From contig CBDANA010000005.1 in assembly GCA_965197385.1 (NCBI GenBank), forward strand, positions 124,001 through 188,000: DNA of 64,000 nucleotides. The letters are read 5' to 3'. Origin of the DNA: G963667915 sp965197385 (GTDB taxonomy: Bacteria > Acidobacteriota > Vicinamibacteria > Vicinamibacterales > UBA823). Positions 1 through 10,304 of this stretch are shown here, piece by piece. A program made the translations under genes and the position numbers. The stretch's first letter is position 1. The number at the start of each line of letters is the position of its first letter. A model generated the notes under the pieces. It searched no databases, was not told the DNA's origin, and worked only from the letters and a program-made list of their open reading frames with translations.

Positions 1-564
1 CATGACGAACCGGTCCTTGGCGGGCATCTCGACTTCCGGCAGGGTGTCGGCGTTCATTACGGCGTCTTCCGCGATGATGTCGTTCAGGTAGAGCAGATAG
101 GCGGTGAGGCTGTAGACCTCGTTCGGGTCGAGGGTGCCGGGCATGTCGAACGGCATCGCGCGGAAGGTGTAGTCGTACAGCGTCGGGGCGAACGGCCAGT
201 AGTTGCCGATCGTTCTCACCAGCGAAGGCTCGTTGCCGAACGGAAACCCTTCGCGCGGCTCCCGCTCGACGAGCTGATCGAACGGCTGGCCCTCGCCGTT
301 CGGGCCATGGCAGATCTCGCACTGCTCGACGTAGACCTCCCGGCCCTGCTCGGCGGTGCCGCCGCCTGCCGGCAGACCGTGGCCGTCCGGCGTGACGTCG
401 ATATCCCAGGCCGCTATCTCCGACTGGGTGGCCGGCCGGCCGAAGCCGAATCGATCAGGCTGTTGACGCTGTTCAGCTTGAATCGGAACTGACAGGAGTG
501 CAGCAGCGACGATCGCCGCCGCCGCGCACACGCCGAACCAGCAATACGTTCTATCCGTCTGCAT
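1..564 (-). CDS. SoxD-like cytochrome c (3' end cut by window)
   Basis: Reading leftward from an ATG at 564 gives 188 codons that run off the window start. Residues about 10-30 form a signal peptide. One c-type haem site, CEICH (Cys82, Cys85, His86), is followed by a Met-rich stretch (RAMPFDMPG) that can supply the distal ligand. It follows a SoxC-like molybdoenzyme by 79 bp on the same strand, the usual arrangement of a Moco sulfite/sulfane dehydrogenase with its haem electron acceptor. By analogy it would pass electrons from the periplasmic molybdoenzyme to the respiratory chain. The family assignment rests on the haem motif plus the neighbour. The C-terminus is not visible. Confidence 0.85.
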   Translation of the reverse strand, partial: MQTDRTYCWFGVCAAAAIVAAALLSVPIQAEQRQQPDRFGFGRPATQSEIAAWDIDVTPDGHGLPAGGGTAEQGREVYVEQCEICHGPNGEGQPFDQLVEREPREGFPFGNEPSLVRTIGNYWPFAPTLYDYTFRAMPFDMPGTLDPNEVYSLTAYLLYLNDIIAEDAVMNADTLPEVEMPAKDRFVM

Positions 565-609
565 CTATACAGTACAAGCTTGCGGCGCGTCGTCGTGAGT
601 GACGGCTTC

Positions 610-634
610 TGACTCCTAACTCCAAACTCCTGCC
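610..634. repeat. Heptamer repeat, GGAGTTA type
   Basis: On the minus strand the gap between the SoxC-like and SoxD-like genes reads as three consecutive 7-mers: GGAGTTT, GGAGTTA, GGAGTCA. The same period-7 pattern recurs in other intergenic spaces of this window (28938, 35981). Function unknown. Confidence 0.6.
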
Positions 635-643
635 TTCTCTTTT

Positions 644-1894
644 CTACGCATCCACCGTGAACACCGTCGATCCGTCCTGGCGCACACGGCAGCCGCGGAT
701 GTGGTTGTGGTGATACCGCGTGCCGATGCCGCGCACGGCGATCAGTTCGTCCAGCGTCGGCTGGACGTAGCCGGTCTCGTCGGTCGCGCGGCTCAGAATG
801 ACCGTTTCGTCACCCTGCCAGTCGAATGCCGCGCTGAACCGTGTGTGGCAGATCGGCAGGACCGAGCCCTGCAGCTCGGCATCCTGCCAGGTCTGGCCGC
901 CGTCGGTCGTGATCTCAACGCGCGTGATTTTGCCGCGGCCGCTCCAGGCTAGCCCGGAGATCTCCCACCAGCCGCGCTCGGACAACGTGTCGGGGTAGGC
1001 CGGAAAGGTGATGATCGACTTCGAGTCCATCGTGAAGCTGAACTGACGCGCGGTGCCGTCCGGCAGCGGGTCGGTGTACTTGGACGTTTCCTCGCGCGTC
1101 ATGAAGGCCTCGTCGCCCACCTCGATGCGACGGATCCACTTGACGCTGGCGCTGCCTTCCCAGCCCGGCAGGAAGAGGCGCACCGGATATCCCTGCTCCG
1201 GCCGCAGGGCTTCGCCGTTCTGGCCGTAGGCGATCAGCGCGTCGTCCATCACCTTGGCCATCGGGATGCTTCGCGTCATGACAGCCGCGTCGGCCCCTTC
1301 CGCCAGGATCCACGTGGCGTCGGCGTGCGCGCCGACCTCCCGCATGAGCGTCGCCAGCGGCACACCGATCCATTCGCTGGTACTCGTCAGGCCGTCGACC
1401 TGCTGAGGCGTGCGATCCTCGGTCGTGCGGTCACTGTACGAGCTACGGCCGTTGCCGGAGCACTCCATGAAATGGATCGCCGAGCGTGAGGGGAACCGCT
1501 TCAGATCAGCCACCGTGAACATCGTCGGTCGATCCACCATGCCGTGGATGAGCAGCGTGTGCCGCTGGGGATCGATCTCCGGGATGCCGCCATGATGCCG
1601 CTCGTAGTGCAGGTCGGACGGCGTGATGATGCCGTCGAGATCCTGGTGCGGCGTGGAGGAGGCGGTCCGCCGCGGGCCGCGGGACAACCGCCTAGGCTGC
1701 TCGAACGGTGACCGCGTGCCGAGGTCGCTGGCGCCGCGCCCCTGGACCTTCGTCGGGTCGTTGGGCACCGTCGGTCGCTGTTGCTGCTTGGCTTGCGCCT
1801 TGCCGAACGGCATGGCGGCCGTACCCAGGACACCAGCTGTGCCGGCCAGCATGGCGCGGCGGCTGATTCCGATGCGGGTTGTCTGCTTGGGCAC
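644..1894 (-). CDS. SoxC-like sulfite/sulfane dehydrogenase, molybdopterin subunit
   Basis: A 416-residue exported molybdenum oxidoreductase of the sulfite oxidase family. I place the start at the GTG at 1894 because GAGGAGG lies 6 nt upstream and the product then opens directly with a twin-arginine signal (SRRAMLAG, about residues 12-19). An ATG at 2056 would add 54 unlikely residues and overlap the neighbouring gene. The motif HFMECSGNGR carries the Cys (about residue 145) that ligates molybdenum, and the C-terminal third is the expected dimerisation domain. Known members oxidise sulfite or protein-bound sulfane sulfur in the periplasm and reduce a cytochrome c, here the next gene. No other sox genes are visible, so the true substrate is uncertain. 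Confidence 0.85.
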   Translation of the reverse strand: MPKQTTRIGISRRAMLAGTAGVLGTAAMPFGKAQAKQQQRPTVPNDPTKVQGRGASDLGTRSPFEQPRRLSRGPRRTASSTPHQDLDGIITPSDLHYERHHGGIPEIDPQRHTLLIHGMVDRPTMFTVADLKRFPSRSAIHFMECSGNGRSSYSDRTTEDRTPQQVDGLTSTSEWIGVPLATLMREVGAHADATWILAEGADAAVMTRSIPMAKVMDDALIAYGQNGEALRPEQGYPVRLFLPGWEGSASVKWIRRIEVGDEAFMTREETSKYTDPLPDGTARQFSFTMDSKSIITFPAYPDTLSERGWWEISGLAWSGRGKITRVEITTDGGQTWQDAELQGSVLPICHTRFSAAFDWQGDETVILSRATDETGYVQPTLDELIAVRGIGTRYHHNHIRGCRVRQDGSTVFTVDA

Positions 1895-2010
1895 TAACGC
1901 CTCCTCAAACTCGAAGAACTCGAATGTGGGTGAGTTCACGCGGCACGCATACCGCAGCCTACGAATATAGCACGGGCGGGGTGCGCCACAGGAAAGGACC
2001 ACGCCTTTAT

Positions 2011-3297
<1,287 letters not shown>

Positions 3298-3314
3298 TGC
3301 TCGTCGCTCCCGGG

Positions 3315-5420
3315 CTATGCTTTCAACCCTGTGTGGCGCAGCAACGCCGCCGTGTCGGGCTCGCGGCCGCGGAAGGCGGTGAAGACCTCCATGGCCGGGC
3401 GACTGCCGCCGAGGCCCAGCACGGTGTCGCGAAACCGCCGGCCTACCCTGGCCACCGCCGCCGCGTCACCGAGCCCTGCTTCCTCGAAGGCGGCGAAGGC
3501 GTCGGCGCTCAGCACCTCCGCCCACTTGTAGGAGAAGTAGCCGGCAGCGTACCCGCCCGCGAAGATGTGCGCGAAGCTGCAGAGGAACCGGTCCTCCGAA
3601 ATCGGCGGCAGCGGGCTGGTCCTCTCGGCGACGGTCCGCTGCACGTCGAATGCGGTGGGCTCGCCGTCCGGGTCGTAGCCGTGGTGCAGCGCGAGGTCGG
3701 TGAAGCCGAAGTAGAGTTGGCGTAGCATCAGGCTGCCGGCGCGATAGGTGCGCGCGGCGCAGATCTTCTCGTAGAGCGCATCGGGTAGCGGCGCTCCGGT
3801 CTCGACGTGCCGGCTCAGACCGAGCAGCGTCTCACGGTGGTAGCACCAGTTCTCCATGAACTGGCTGGGTACTTCGACGGCGTCGCGCTCGACATTGTGA
3901 ATGCCCGAAGCGAAGCCGTAATCGACCTGCGTCAGCATGTGCTGCAGGCCATGGCCGAACTCGTGGAAGAGCGTCTCGACATCACGGAAGCGCATGAGCG
4001 ACGGCGTGCCGTCGACCGGCGGGCTCTGGTTGCAGACGAGATAGGCGATCGGCAGCCGTGGCCCGCCGCGCGGGTTCCTGAAGAGGCGGCTGCGGCCGGT
4101 GCACTCGTTCATCCAGGCGCCGCCGCGTTTCTCGGCCGGCCGGTTGTAGGGGTCGAGATAGAAGGCGGCCAGCGGCTCGCCGTCCTCTCCCGTGACGCGG
4201 AAAAAGCGCACGTCTTCGTGCCAGACCGGCACGTTGTAGTCTGCCTCCCGGATCTCGACGCCGAAGAGATGCTTGGCCAGTCCGAACATGCCGTCGAGGA
4301 CGCGGGGTAGGGGAAAGTACTGCCGCAGTTCCTCTTCGGAGTAGGCATAGCGCTCCTCGCGCAGCCGCTCGGCCCAGAAATGGAGATCCCAGTGGGCGAG
4401 CGCGTGCCCACTGCCCGCGCCGTTCGTTTCCAGTTCGGGATGCGCGCGGGCGAACTCTTCGAGGTCGGCGAGGTCCCGATGCGCCGCGTCGAATGACTCG
4501 GTCCGCAGCTCCTCGAGCAGCGTGTCGACCGCCTCCACGCCGGGCGCCATCTTGGTCGTCATGCTGAGCTGGGCGTAGTCGTCGTAGCCGAGGAGGCCCG
4601 CCTCCTCGCGGCGGAGCTGGAGAATGCGGCGGATGAGTGGCGCGTTGTCCAGCTCCCCCTCCGAGGCGCGCGTGATGTAGGCGCGGTACAGCTGCTCACG
4701 CAGGTCGCGCCGGCGGCTGTGCCGCATGAACGCATCGAAGCTGGGCTGGTCGAGCGTGATGCGCCACGGGCCGTCGGCTGGTGTGGCACCCTGCTCACCC
4801 GCGTTGCGCGCTGACTGCGCCGCCAGCTGCAGCGCGCTTTCTGGCAGGCCGGAGACCTCATCGCGATAGTGCAGCGTCGTTGCGAATGCCTTCGTCGCGT
4901 CGAGGACATGATTCAAGAAGCGCGTGGCCAGTTCGGCCAGCTCGGTCTGGATCGCATTGAACCGCTCGCGCGCGTCGCCGTCGAGGCCGACCCCGGCCAG
5001 CTGGGCGTCACGAATGAGCAGAGTGACGATTCGCTGCTGGGCCTCGTCGAGCTGTACCCACTCAGGTCCGTCGCGCAGAGTGCAGAGCGCGTCGTAGACC
5101 GGCCGGCTCTGGCCGAGCCGGACGGCGAAGCGGACCAGCTTCGGCTCGACCTCCGCGTAGGCGGCGCGCAGCGGCTCGCTGTTCGCCACCGCGGTCAGGT
5201 GCGCGACAATCCGCCAGCGGCCGGACAGCTCGTCGTCGATCCGCTCGAGCGGCTCGACGAGGCCGGCCCACGTGGGCGTCGGGTGCTGTTCGAGCTCGAC
5301 GAGCTGCGTGTCCAGCTTTGCCAGGAGCTCCTGCATGCCGGGCTCGACATGGTCCGGCCGGATGGCGTCGAAGTGGGGCAGCGGGCGGTCGTCGAGAAGC
5401 GGATTGGTCGTCTGGGCCAT
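3315..5420 (-). CDS. M3 family oligopeptidase (oligopeptidase A type)
   Basis: 701 residues, normal length for the PrlC/OpdA branch of M3 zinc peptidases. The zinc motif HEFGH is at residues 486-490, with a downstream Glu-containing helix (VEVPSQFMENW) that supplies the third ligand. The C-terminal region, with its conserved Phe/Tyr-rich stretch (AGGYAAGYFSYKWAEVL), also matches. The N-terminus (NPLLDDRPLPHFDAIRP) aligns with the family and there is no signal peptide, so a cytoplasmic enzyme degrading short peptides, including cleaved signal peptides, is expected. It is the first gene of a possible unit with the PQQ-like protein (17 bp spacing). Confidence 0.95.
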   Translation of the reverse strand: MAQTTNPLLDDRPLPHFDAIRPDHVEPGMQELLAKLDTQLVELEQHPTPTWAGLVEPLERIDDELSGRWRIVAHLTAVANSEPLRAAYAEVEPKLVRFAVRLGQSRPVYDALCTLRDGPEWVQLDEAQQRIVTLLIRDAQLAGVGLDGDARERFNAIQTELAELATRFLNHVLDATKAFATTLHYRDEVSGLPESALQLAAQSARNAGEQGATPADGPWRITLDQPSFDAFMRHSRRRDLREQLYRAYITRASEGELDNAPLIRRILQLRREEAGLLGYDDYAQLSMTTKMAPGVEAVDTLLEELRTESFDAAHRDLADLEEFARAHPELETNGAGSGHALAHWDLHFWAERLREERYAYSEEELRQYFPLPRVLDGMFGLAKHLFGVEIREADYNVPVWHEDVRFFRVTGEDGEPLAAFYLDPYNRPAEKRGGAWMNECTGRSRLFRNPRGGPRLPIAYLVCNQSPPVDGTPSLMRFRDVETLFHEFGHGLQHMLTQVDYGFASGIHNVERDAVEVPSQFMENWCYHRETLLGLSRHVETGAPLPDALYEKICAARTYRAGSLMLRQLYFGFTDLALHHGYDPDGEPTAFDVQRTVAERTSPLPPISEDRFLCSFAHIFAGGYAAGYFSYKWAEVLSADAFAAFEEAGLGDAAAVARVGRRFRDTVLGLGGSRPAMEVFTAFRGREPDTAALLRHTGLKA

Positions 5421-5753
5421 TGCCGGGATGCCGCGTCGAGTGGGTTCTGGAAATTGTAGGCCGGGAGCGGCCGGTCGCCCAAGCTATAATCCCGACGCGA
5501 TCCGGAAACCAAGAAAAGCAGCCGACAAAGGACCGACAAAGGGGTCCGACCCCTTTAGCCGCTTTAGCGCTAGGAGAGGTGGTGCCGGCCGAGGCGAGCG
5601 CGTCCAGCAGCAGCTCGCGGCGCTGGAGGGGCGTTAGGAAGGGCCAGCACTGCTACGCTCCACGCGGGCGCCGCCAGCGCCACCAGCGGCTCTTCGAAAG
5701 CCCGATGCTTAGAGCCGAGAGGCCAAAACTGACGGCGCGGCTCTGCCGCGTCG
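5421..5753. other. 333-bp intergenic region with palindrome and hairpin
   Basis: Non-coding as far as I can judge, lying between the 5' end of the M3 peptidase and the 3' end of a DUF4159 gene, both on the minus strand. It holds a 19-bp odd palindrome at 5538-5556 (AAAGGGGTC, centre C, GACCCCTTT), a degenerate period-7 stretch at about 5695-5722 (cgaaagc ccgatgc ttagagc cgagagg), and a terminator-like hairpin at the right edge. The M3 promoter should lie here, but I could not fix -35/-10 boxes with confidence. Confidence 0.5.
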
Positions 5754-5757
5754 TCAG
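5725..5757 (-). terminator. Rho-independent-like terminator of the DUF4159/MoxR cluster
   Basis: Two 13-nt arms (5729-5741 and 5745-5757) pair with one mismatch around a CTCT loop and, read on the minus strand, are followed by TTTT. The stem overlaps the TGA stop of the last gene of the nine-gene cluster, so transcription of that cluster probably ends here. The T-run is short, so efficiency is uncertain. Confidence 0.6.
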
Positions 5758-6650
5758 TGTGACATCGCGTACAGCACGACGTTGATGCCGACGGCGTAGG
5801 CGTCGATCGAGAAGCGGTGGAAGAATTCGACCGATTCGCCCTCGCGCTCCCAGCCGTCGGCGATGTCGGTGTTGTGCGACATGAAGACCATGAGCCGGCC
5901 GTCGGCGTCGCTGATTCCACGGAAGTGCGGCTGGCGGCTGGCGGCGCCGCGCTCCGAGGTGGACCCACCGCCGCTGCGGCGCCAGAACTGGATCGACGGG
6001 ATCTGCGGAATCTCTTCGACCCGGTAGAGACTGCTGAAGATCGGATGACTCAACGGGAGGTCACGGATCGGATACTCGCTCGCCGGCAGCACCTGGCCGA
6101 TGAGATCGCTCCAGTGCGACCAGGCGGCTGGTCCCCAGAAGTCGTCGACCCACAGGAACCCGCCTAGCTCCAGGTAGGTCCGGAGCCTCGCGATCTCCTC
6201 GGATGAGAAATAGGCGGTGCCGACATCGGACATGAACAAAAACGGGTACTCGAACAGCGCCTCGTCGGTCAGACGGACGACGACGTGGTTCGGTTGATCG
6301 CCGTCGAAGCTGACCGGCGTGCGGGTCAGCTCCGACAGCCGGATCATGAAGTTGTAGTCGGAGTCGGGGTAGTCGGTGTTCCAGCCGGTGCCGAGCCGCT
6401 CGCGGCGGACGCTGTCGTACATCCCCCGGCCGAAGACGAACGCGCGATCCGATTCACCGGGCGCAACCAGCCGTGGCGGCATGCGCCGCCAGCCCCAGCT
6501 GCGGCGTCCGTACTGGGCGCCGGCGATCGACGCGGCGGCTGTGAGAAAGACGAGGACGATGACGAGGACGATGACGAGAGGTGCGGGAATCGAGAGTCTG
6601 GGTCGCGTCAGGCGGTGCACTCGGAAGCCTCTGCGTAAACCCCGCGCCAC
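5754..6650 (-). CDS. DUF4159 domain protein, third paralogue of the cluster
   Basis: 298 residues. A long hydrophobic N-terminal segment (about residues 22-45) is a signal peptide or anchor. The rest is a DUF4159 domain, with the motifs TDYPDSDYNF, LFEYPFLFMSD, GGFLWVDDFWG, PLSHPIFSSLYRVEEIPQIP and a C-terminal NVVLYAMSH that also closes the two other paralogues in this window. The fold resembles class-I glutamine amidotransferase-like proteins, but no Cys-His-Glu triad is visible, so a binding role is more likely than catalysis. It is the last gene of the nine-gene cluster, 17 bp after the DUF4175 gene, with a terminator-like hairpin at its stop. Its biochemical role is unknown. Confidence 0.85.
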   Translation of the reverse strand: MARGLRRGFRVHRLTRPRLSIPAPLVIVLVIVLVFLTAAASIAGAQYGRRSWGWRRMPPRLVAPGESDRAFVFGRGMYDSVRRERLGTGWNTDYPDSDYNFMIRLSELTRTPVSFDGDQPNHVVVRLTDEALFEYPFLFMSDVGTAYFSSEEIARLRTYLELGGFLWVDDFWGPAAWSHWSDLIGQVLPASEYPIRDLPLSHPIFSSLYRVEEIPQIPSIQFWRRSGGGSTSERGAASRQPHFRGISDADGRLMVFMSHNTDIADGWEREGESVEFFHRFSIDAYAVGINVVLYAMSH

Positions 6651-6667
6651 AGACGGGGGAACGATCC

Positions 6668-9600
6668 CTACGGCTGCGGCGCTTCCAGCGACAGCGACCG
6701 GAAGTACTCTTCGATCAGATCGCGGAAGCCGGACGGCACCCCGTCGGAGCCGGCCAGGAAGAGCTGGTCGGCCTCGTCCCCCTCGATCTCCCGCCGCAGC
6801 CGGTACTCGAACCGCTTCAGGTTCTCGCTGACGAACGTCTGGAGCCTCGCGATCTCCTCGGCGTCGGCGTAGATGCGCTGATCGTCGAGCTCGCGCAGCG
6901 CCTGGATGACGCTGTCGAGATCCTCGACGCTGAAGCCCTGTTGCGCGAGCAATCGGCGCAGCGTCTCGGCGTCCATCGCCCGCTCGCGATACTCGCGGCG
7001 GAACTGTCGCACGTCGTCTAGGCCGACGTTCCAGTCGCCCGGCCGCGCCGAGCCCCAGCCGCCGCCCAAGTCGGACGCGCCGGTCCAGTCGCCGCCGCCC
7101 GCCTGCTGCCCGCCCTGGCCCTGCCCACCTTGGCCCGGCTGGTCGCCCTGACCCTGCTGGCCACCCTGGCCAGACTGCCCCTGTTGGCCCTGCCGCCCTT
7201 GCTCACCGTCCTGGGCTTGGCCGTCTTGCTGGCCCTCCTCGCCGACCCGCTGCTCGAGCGACTGCACGCCGCGCATCAGGTCGCGCGTGGCCTGGAGCGC
7301 TTCGGCCCACTGGTCGGCCGGATCCTGACCGACCGCCGCCTGCGCTTCGGTCAAGGCCTGGCGGATGACCTCGATGTCGGCGCCGATCTGTTGCTCGAAC
7401 GCGACCGAGTACTCCGGCGCGCGACCGAGGATGACGCCGCGCGAGTAGCGGATCTTCTCTTTGAGCTTGTTGCGGCGAATCGAGTCGGCCGCCTCCTGCA
7501 GCCGGCGCGACGCTTCGCGCTCGTCACGGCGGAAGTCGGCCGAGGTGTTGTCGAGCTGCCGCTCGAGGTCGGCCACCTCGGCGGTCATCTGGTCCTTGCG
7601 CTCCATCAGGCCGCCGACCTGCGTGCGGCGCTCCTGCGCGTTCTGGCTGAGCTGGCCCACATCCCCCGTGATCTCACGCTCGGCGTCGGCCAGCGCCTCG
7701 ACGCGGTCCAGCGCGTCGGCAATGTTGCGCTGCAGCCGCCCCGACTGCTCCCGCTCCAGCCGCCGCTGCGCCTCGCGCAGCTGGTTGAGCGCGGCGCTCG
7801 CCTCGGCCATGGCGTTGCTGTCCGAGTTCGCCGCGGCGCGCCGCATGGCGTCGGCCGCTTCCTGCAGTTGCCGCGCTGTCTGCATCAGGTCTGGATCGGA
7901 TTCCTCGCGCGCCAAGCGCTCGAGCTGACGGGCCGCTTCCTCGGTTTCATCGGCCAGCGCCCGCTGGCTCGCGCCGCTGCCTGACGAGGCGGTCGGCTGG
8001 CCGCTGTTGCGCAGCCGCTGACGGTCCGCTTCTTGCTCCTGCCGGCGCGCCAGTTCCTTCAGCCGCTCGAGCGTTTCGTCGAGCCGCGTGTCGGCCATCT
8101 GCTGCTGGGCGCGCTGCATCGTCTCGTACTGGTTTTGCAGCTTGTCGAGCTCGAGCTCGAACAGATCGGCGAGGTCTTCGGCCGCGGACTGCTGGCCACC
8201 GCCACCGCCGCCGCCACCCTGCTGGCCCATCGCGACGCGCACGTCCTCGTAGGCCGCCTCGGCGCGCTGGAGCATCTGCAGCGCATGCTGCTCGGGCGGC
8301 AGCGCGTCCGCGGCGTTCTGCGTTTGCAACGTTTCCTCCGCTTTCAGCATCGACTCAGCGACGCGCGGCAGGATCTCGGAGATGGTGGCGAAGGTCGGGT
8401 CCACGTTGGCCACGCGGCTGTTCAGCCGGCCGAGCAGGGTCTGCACCTGCTCGCGCAGCTTGCCCTGCGCCAGCGCCAGGAAGACGACATTCTCGCGGAA
8501 CTCGTCGTCGGTGTAGTCGTCGCGGTCGCGCACGATGTTGAACGTGGCCGAGACGATCTCGCGCTGCTGCTGCGAGAGCGCGTTTGGCGACTCGGCGCCG
8601 CCGCCTCCCCCACCGCCGCCCATCCCCGCCTGCGACTCGGCCGGCAGGAAGTTCTTGCCAAACTGGCGAATCTGGACGAAGTAGAGGTCGCTGGTGCCGA
8701 CGTTCGGCTCGTCGGTGACCGTGGACGCGTCGCGCGCGCGCGCGTAGTAGGCAATGAAGTCGCCCGGCTCGAGTTCGAACTCTTCGAGGAAGAAGGTGTG
8801 GCCGGCCGTGACGTTGTTCAGGCTGCTCGCCTCGTCGTCGACCAACTGGAGCACGTCCTCGTCGCCGCCGTTGATTGAGTAGACCAGCTCGAGATGGCGC
8901 ACGCCGAAGTCGTCGTCCGCCTTCGCCTCGACGAAGACTTCCTCGATTGTTGAGGCGGTCGTGTCGCGGCCCGGCTTCCCGAAGCCTATGACTGGCGGCT
9001 GATCGTCAAGCGCGTCGATCGTGTACTGCGCCGACGCGGTGACCATCTCGCCATTCGGGTCCTCGAGGTCGATCCGGTAGAACCCGTTCGCCTCGACGGT
9101 GAAGGTGGTGGTGAACGAGCCGTCCGCCTGCCGCGCCATGGTCAGCACCGTGTTCTCGTCGTCGTCGAAGACGAGCCGGCCGGCCGGCGTGCCCATCGTC
9201 GGCACGGCGCGCAGCCGGACCTCGGTGCCGCGCAGTGCGGCGATGTCGCCGCCATTCTCGATGGTACGAGGTGGCAGCCCGGTGTAGGCGGGGAAGCGGT
9301 ACTCGAGCTGGAGCTGGCCGACGTACGGCACGTCGACCACAGCGAGCGTGTACATCGCCGATTGGACGCCGGACGACTGGACGAAGTACTCGGTCGCCTC
9401 GCCGATGTCGAACAGCATCACCTCGAATTGGTCGCTATCGAAGCTCGGGACGAGCGGCAGCGGGTCGAACGGCACGCTGGGATTCGAGCGCGAGTACAGC
9501 TCGACCTGTTCGGCTTGGAAGCCGACGAGCTCGGCCGTGATGACCTGGTCGGCGCCGCGTGCGATCGTTGCGTCGCCCGGGGCCACCGTGATCCGGTACG

Positions 9601-10201
9601 GACTGGCGGCCTCGATGCTGCGCGTCGGGAACGCCAGCGCCGACAGTCCGTGGCGCAGGTAGCCCGGGCCGAAGAGGAAGAGGGCCATCGAGACGGCGGT
9701 CAGGCCGGCCAGAACGCCGGACGAGCGCTGCACGCTCTGGCGCTCGACGCCGCGACCCGAGTCGATCGTGCGGCAGTTCTCGACCGCCATCGCGATCAGC
9801 TGCCGGATCAGCGCCGGCGATAGGTCGGCACGGCCGATCGCGTTCGGCTTGCCACTCTCCTCGAGCGCACTGACGACCACCGCCTGGAGCGACGGCTCAT
9901 GCTCTTCGAGATACAGTGCAACCCGTTCGTCCGAGACCCGCTGGGCCAGCGGCAGCACCAGCGACCGGACGAGCATCGTCGTGAGGACCACGTAGGCGAG
10001 TACGCGGAAGGCGATGATCGCCGGCGCGCTGAAGCGGAAGTACTCGAGACCGTAGGCCGACATCAGGAACGCGACGATCCCGGCGGTCACCATCACGGCG
10101 ATGCCCCGCAGCGCGATCTTCAGCCGCCAGCGGTTGCGGACCTGACGGATGACGCGAACGAGCTCTTCACGACTGGATTGTGGCTCGTGGCTGGTCAGCA
10201 T
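6668..10201 (-). CDS. DUF4175-type large membrane protein with Gln/Gly-rich tail
   Basis: 1,177 residues from the ATG at 10201. The open frame extends to 10570, but that part overlaps the BatA-type gene in another frame and looks like shadow. After a short cytoplasmic start, two hydrophobic segments (about residues 30-85) are followed by Ig-like extracytoplasmic repeats, then several hundred residues of charged, Gln-rich coiled coil (for example LERLKELARRQEQEADRQR). A low-complexity run of GQ/GQQG repeats comes next, and a short conserved C-terminal domain (FRREYRERAMDAE, LIEEYFRSLS). The architecture matches DUF4175 proteins that accompany MoxR/DUF58/BatA genes. A structural or scaffold role at the envelope is likely but unproven. 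Confidence 0.8.
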   Translation of the reverse strand: MLTSHEPQSSREELVRVIRQVRNRWRLKIALRGIAVMVTAGIVAFLMSAYGLEYFRFSAPAIIAFRVLAYVVLTTMLVRSLVLPLAQRVSDERVALYLEEHEPSLQAVVVSALEESGKPNAIGRADLSPALIRQLIAMAVENCRTIDSGRGVERQSVQRSSGVLAGLTAVSMALFLFGPGYLRHGLSALAFPTRSIEAASPYRITVAPGDATIARGADQVITAELVGFQAEQVELYSRSNPSVPFDPLPLVPSFDSDQFEVMLFDIGEATEYFVQSSGVQSAMYTLAVVDVPYVGQLQLEYRFPAYTGLPPRTIENGGDIAALRGTEVRLRAVPTMGTPAGRLVFDDDENTVLTMARQADGSFTTTFTVEANGFYRIDLEDPNGEMVTASAQYTIDALDDQPPVIGFGKPGRDTTASTIEEVFVEAKADDDFGVRHLELVYSINGGDEDVLQLVDDEASSLNNVTAGHTFFLEEFELEPGDFIAYYARARDASTVTDEPNVGTSDLYFVQIRQFGKNFLPAESQAGMGGGGGGGGAESPNALSQQQREIVSATFNIVRDRDDYTDDEFRENVVFLALAQGKLREQVQTLLGRLNSRVANVDPTFATISEILPRVAESMLKAEETLQTQNAADALPPEQHALQMLQRAEAAYEDVRVAMGQQGGGGGGGGQQSAAEDLADLFELELDKLQNQYETMQRAQQQMADTRLDETLERLKELARRQEQEADRQRLRNSGQPTASSGSGASQRALADETEEAARQLERLAREESDPDLMQTARQLQEAADAMRRAAANSDSNAMAEASAALNQLREAQRRLEREQSGRLQRNIADALDRVEALADAEREITGDVGQLSQNAQERRTQVGGLMERKDQMTAEVADLERQLDNTSADFRRDEREASRRLQEAADSIRRNKLKEKIRYSRGVILGRAPEYSVAFEQQIGADIEVIRQALTEAQAAVGQDPADQWAEALQATRDLMRGVQSLEQRVGEEGQQDGQAQDGEQGRQGQQGQSGQGGQQGQGDQPGQGGQGQGGQQAGGGDWTGASDLGGGWGSARPGDWNVGLDDVRQFRREYRERAMDAETLRRLLAQQGFSVEDLDSVIQALRELDDQRIYADAEEIARLQTFVSENLKRFEYRLRREIEGDEADQLFLAGSDGVPSGFRDLIEEYFRSLSLEAPQP

Positions 10202-10304
10202 GATCGGTAGTGTCCCCGTTATCTCACACTTTGGCGCGGCCTCACAGCACTTCCTGGTAAGCAAAAACCGCGCCGGATTCGTGTCTCTCCCTTGTTTACC
10301 GCCG

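Noticed and set aside
7018..7206. Short Arg/Ala/Gly-rich open frames over the Gln-rich tract
   Set aside because: Reading shifts of the low-complexity GQQG repeat, not separate genes.
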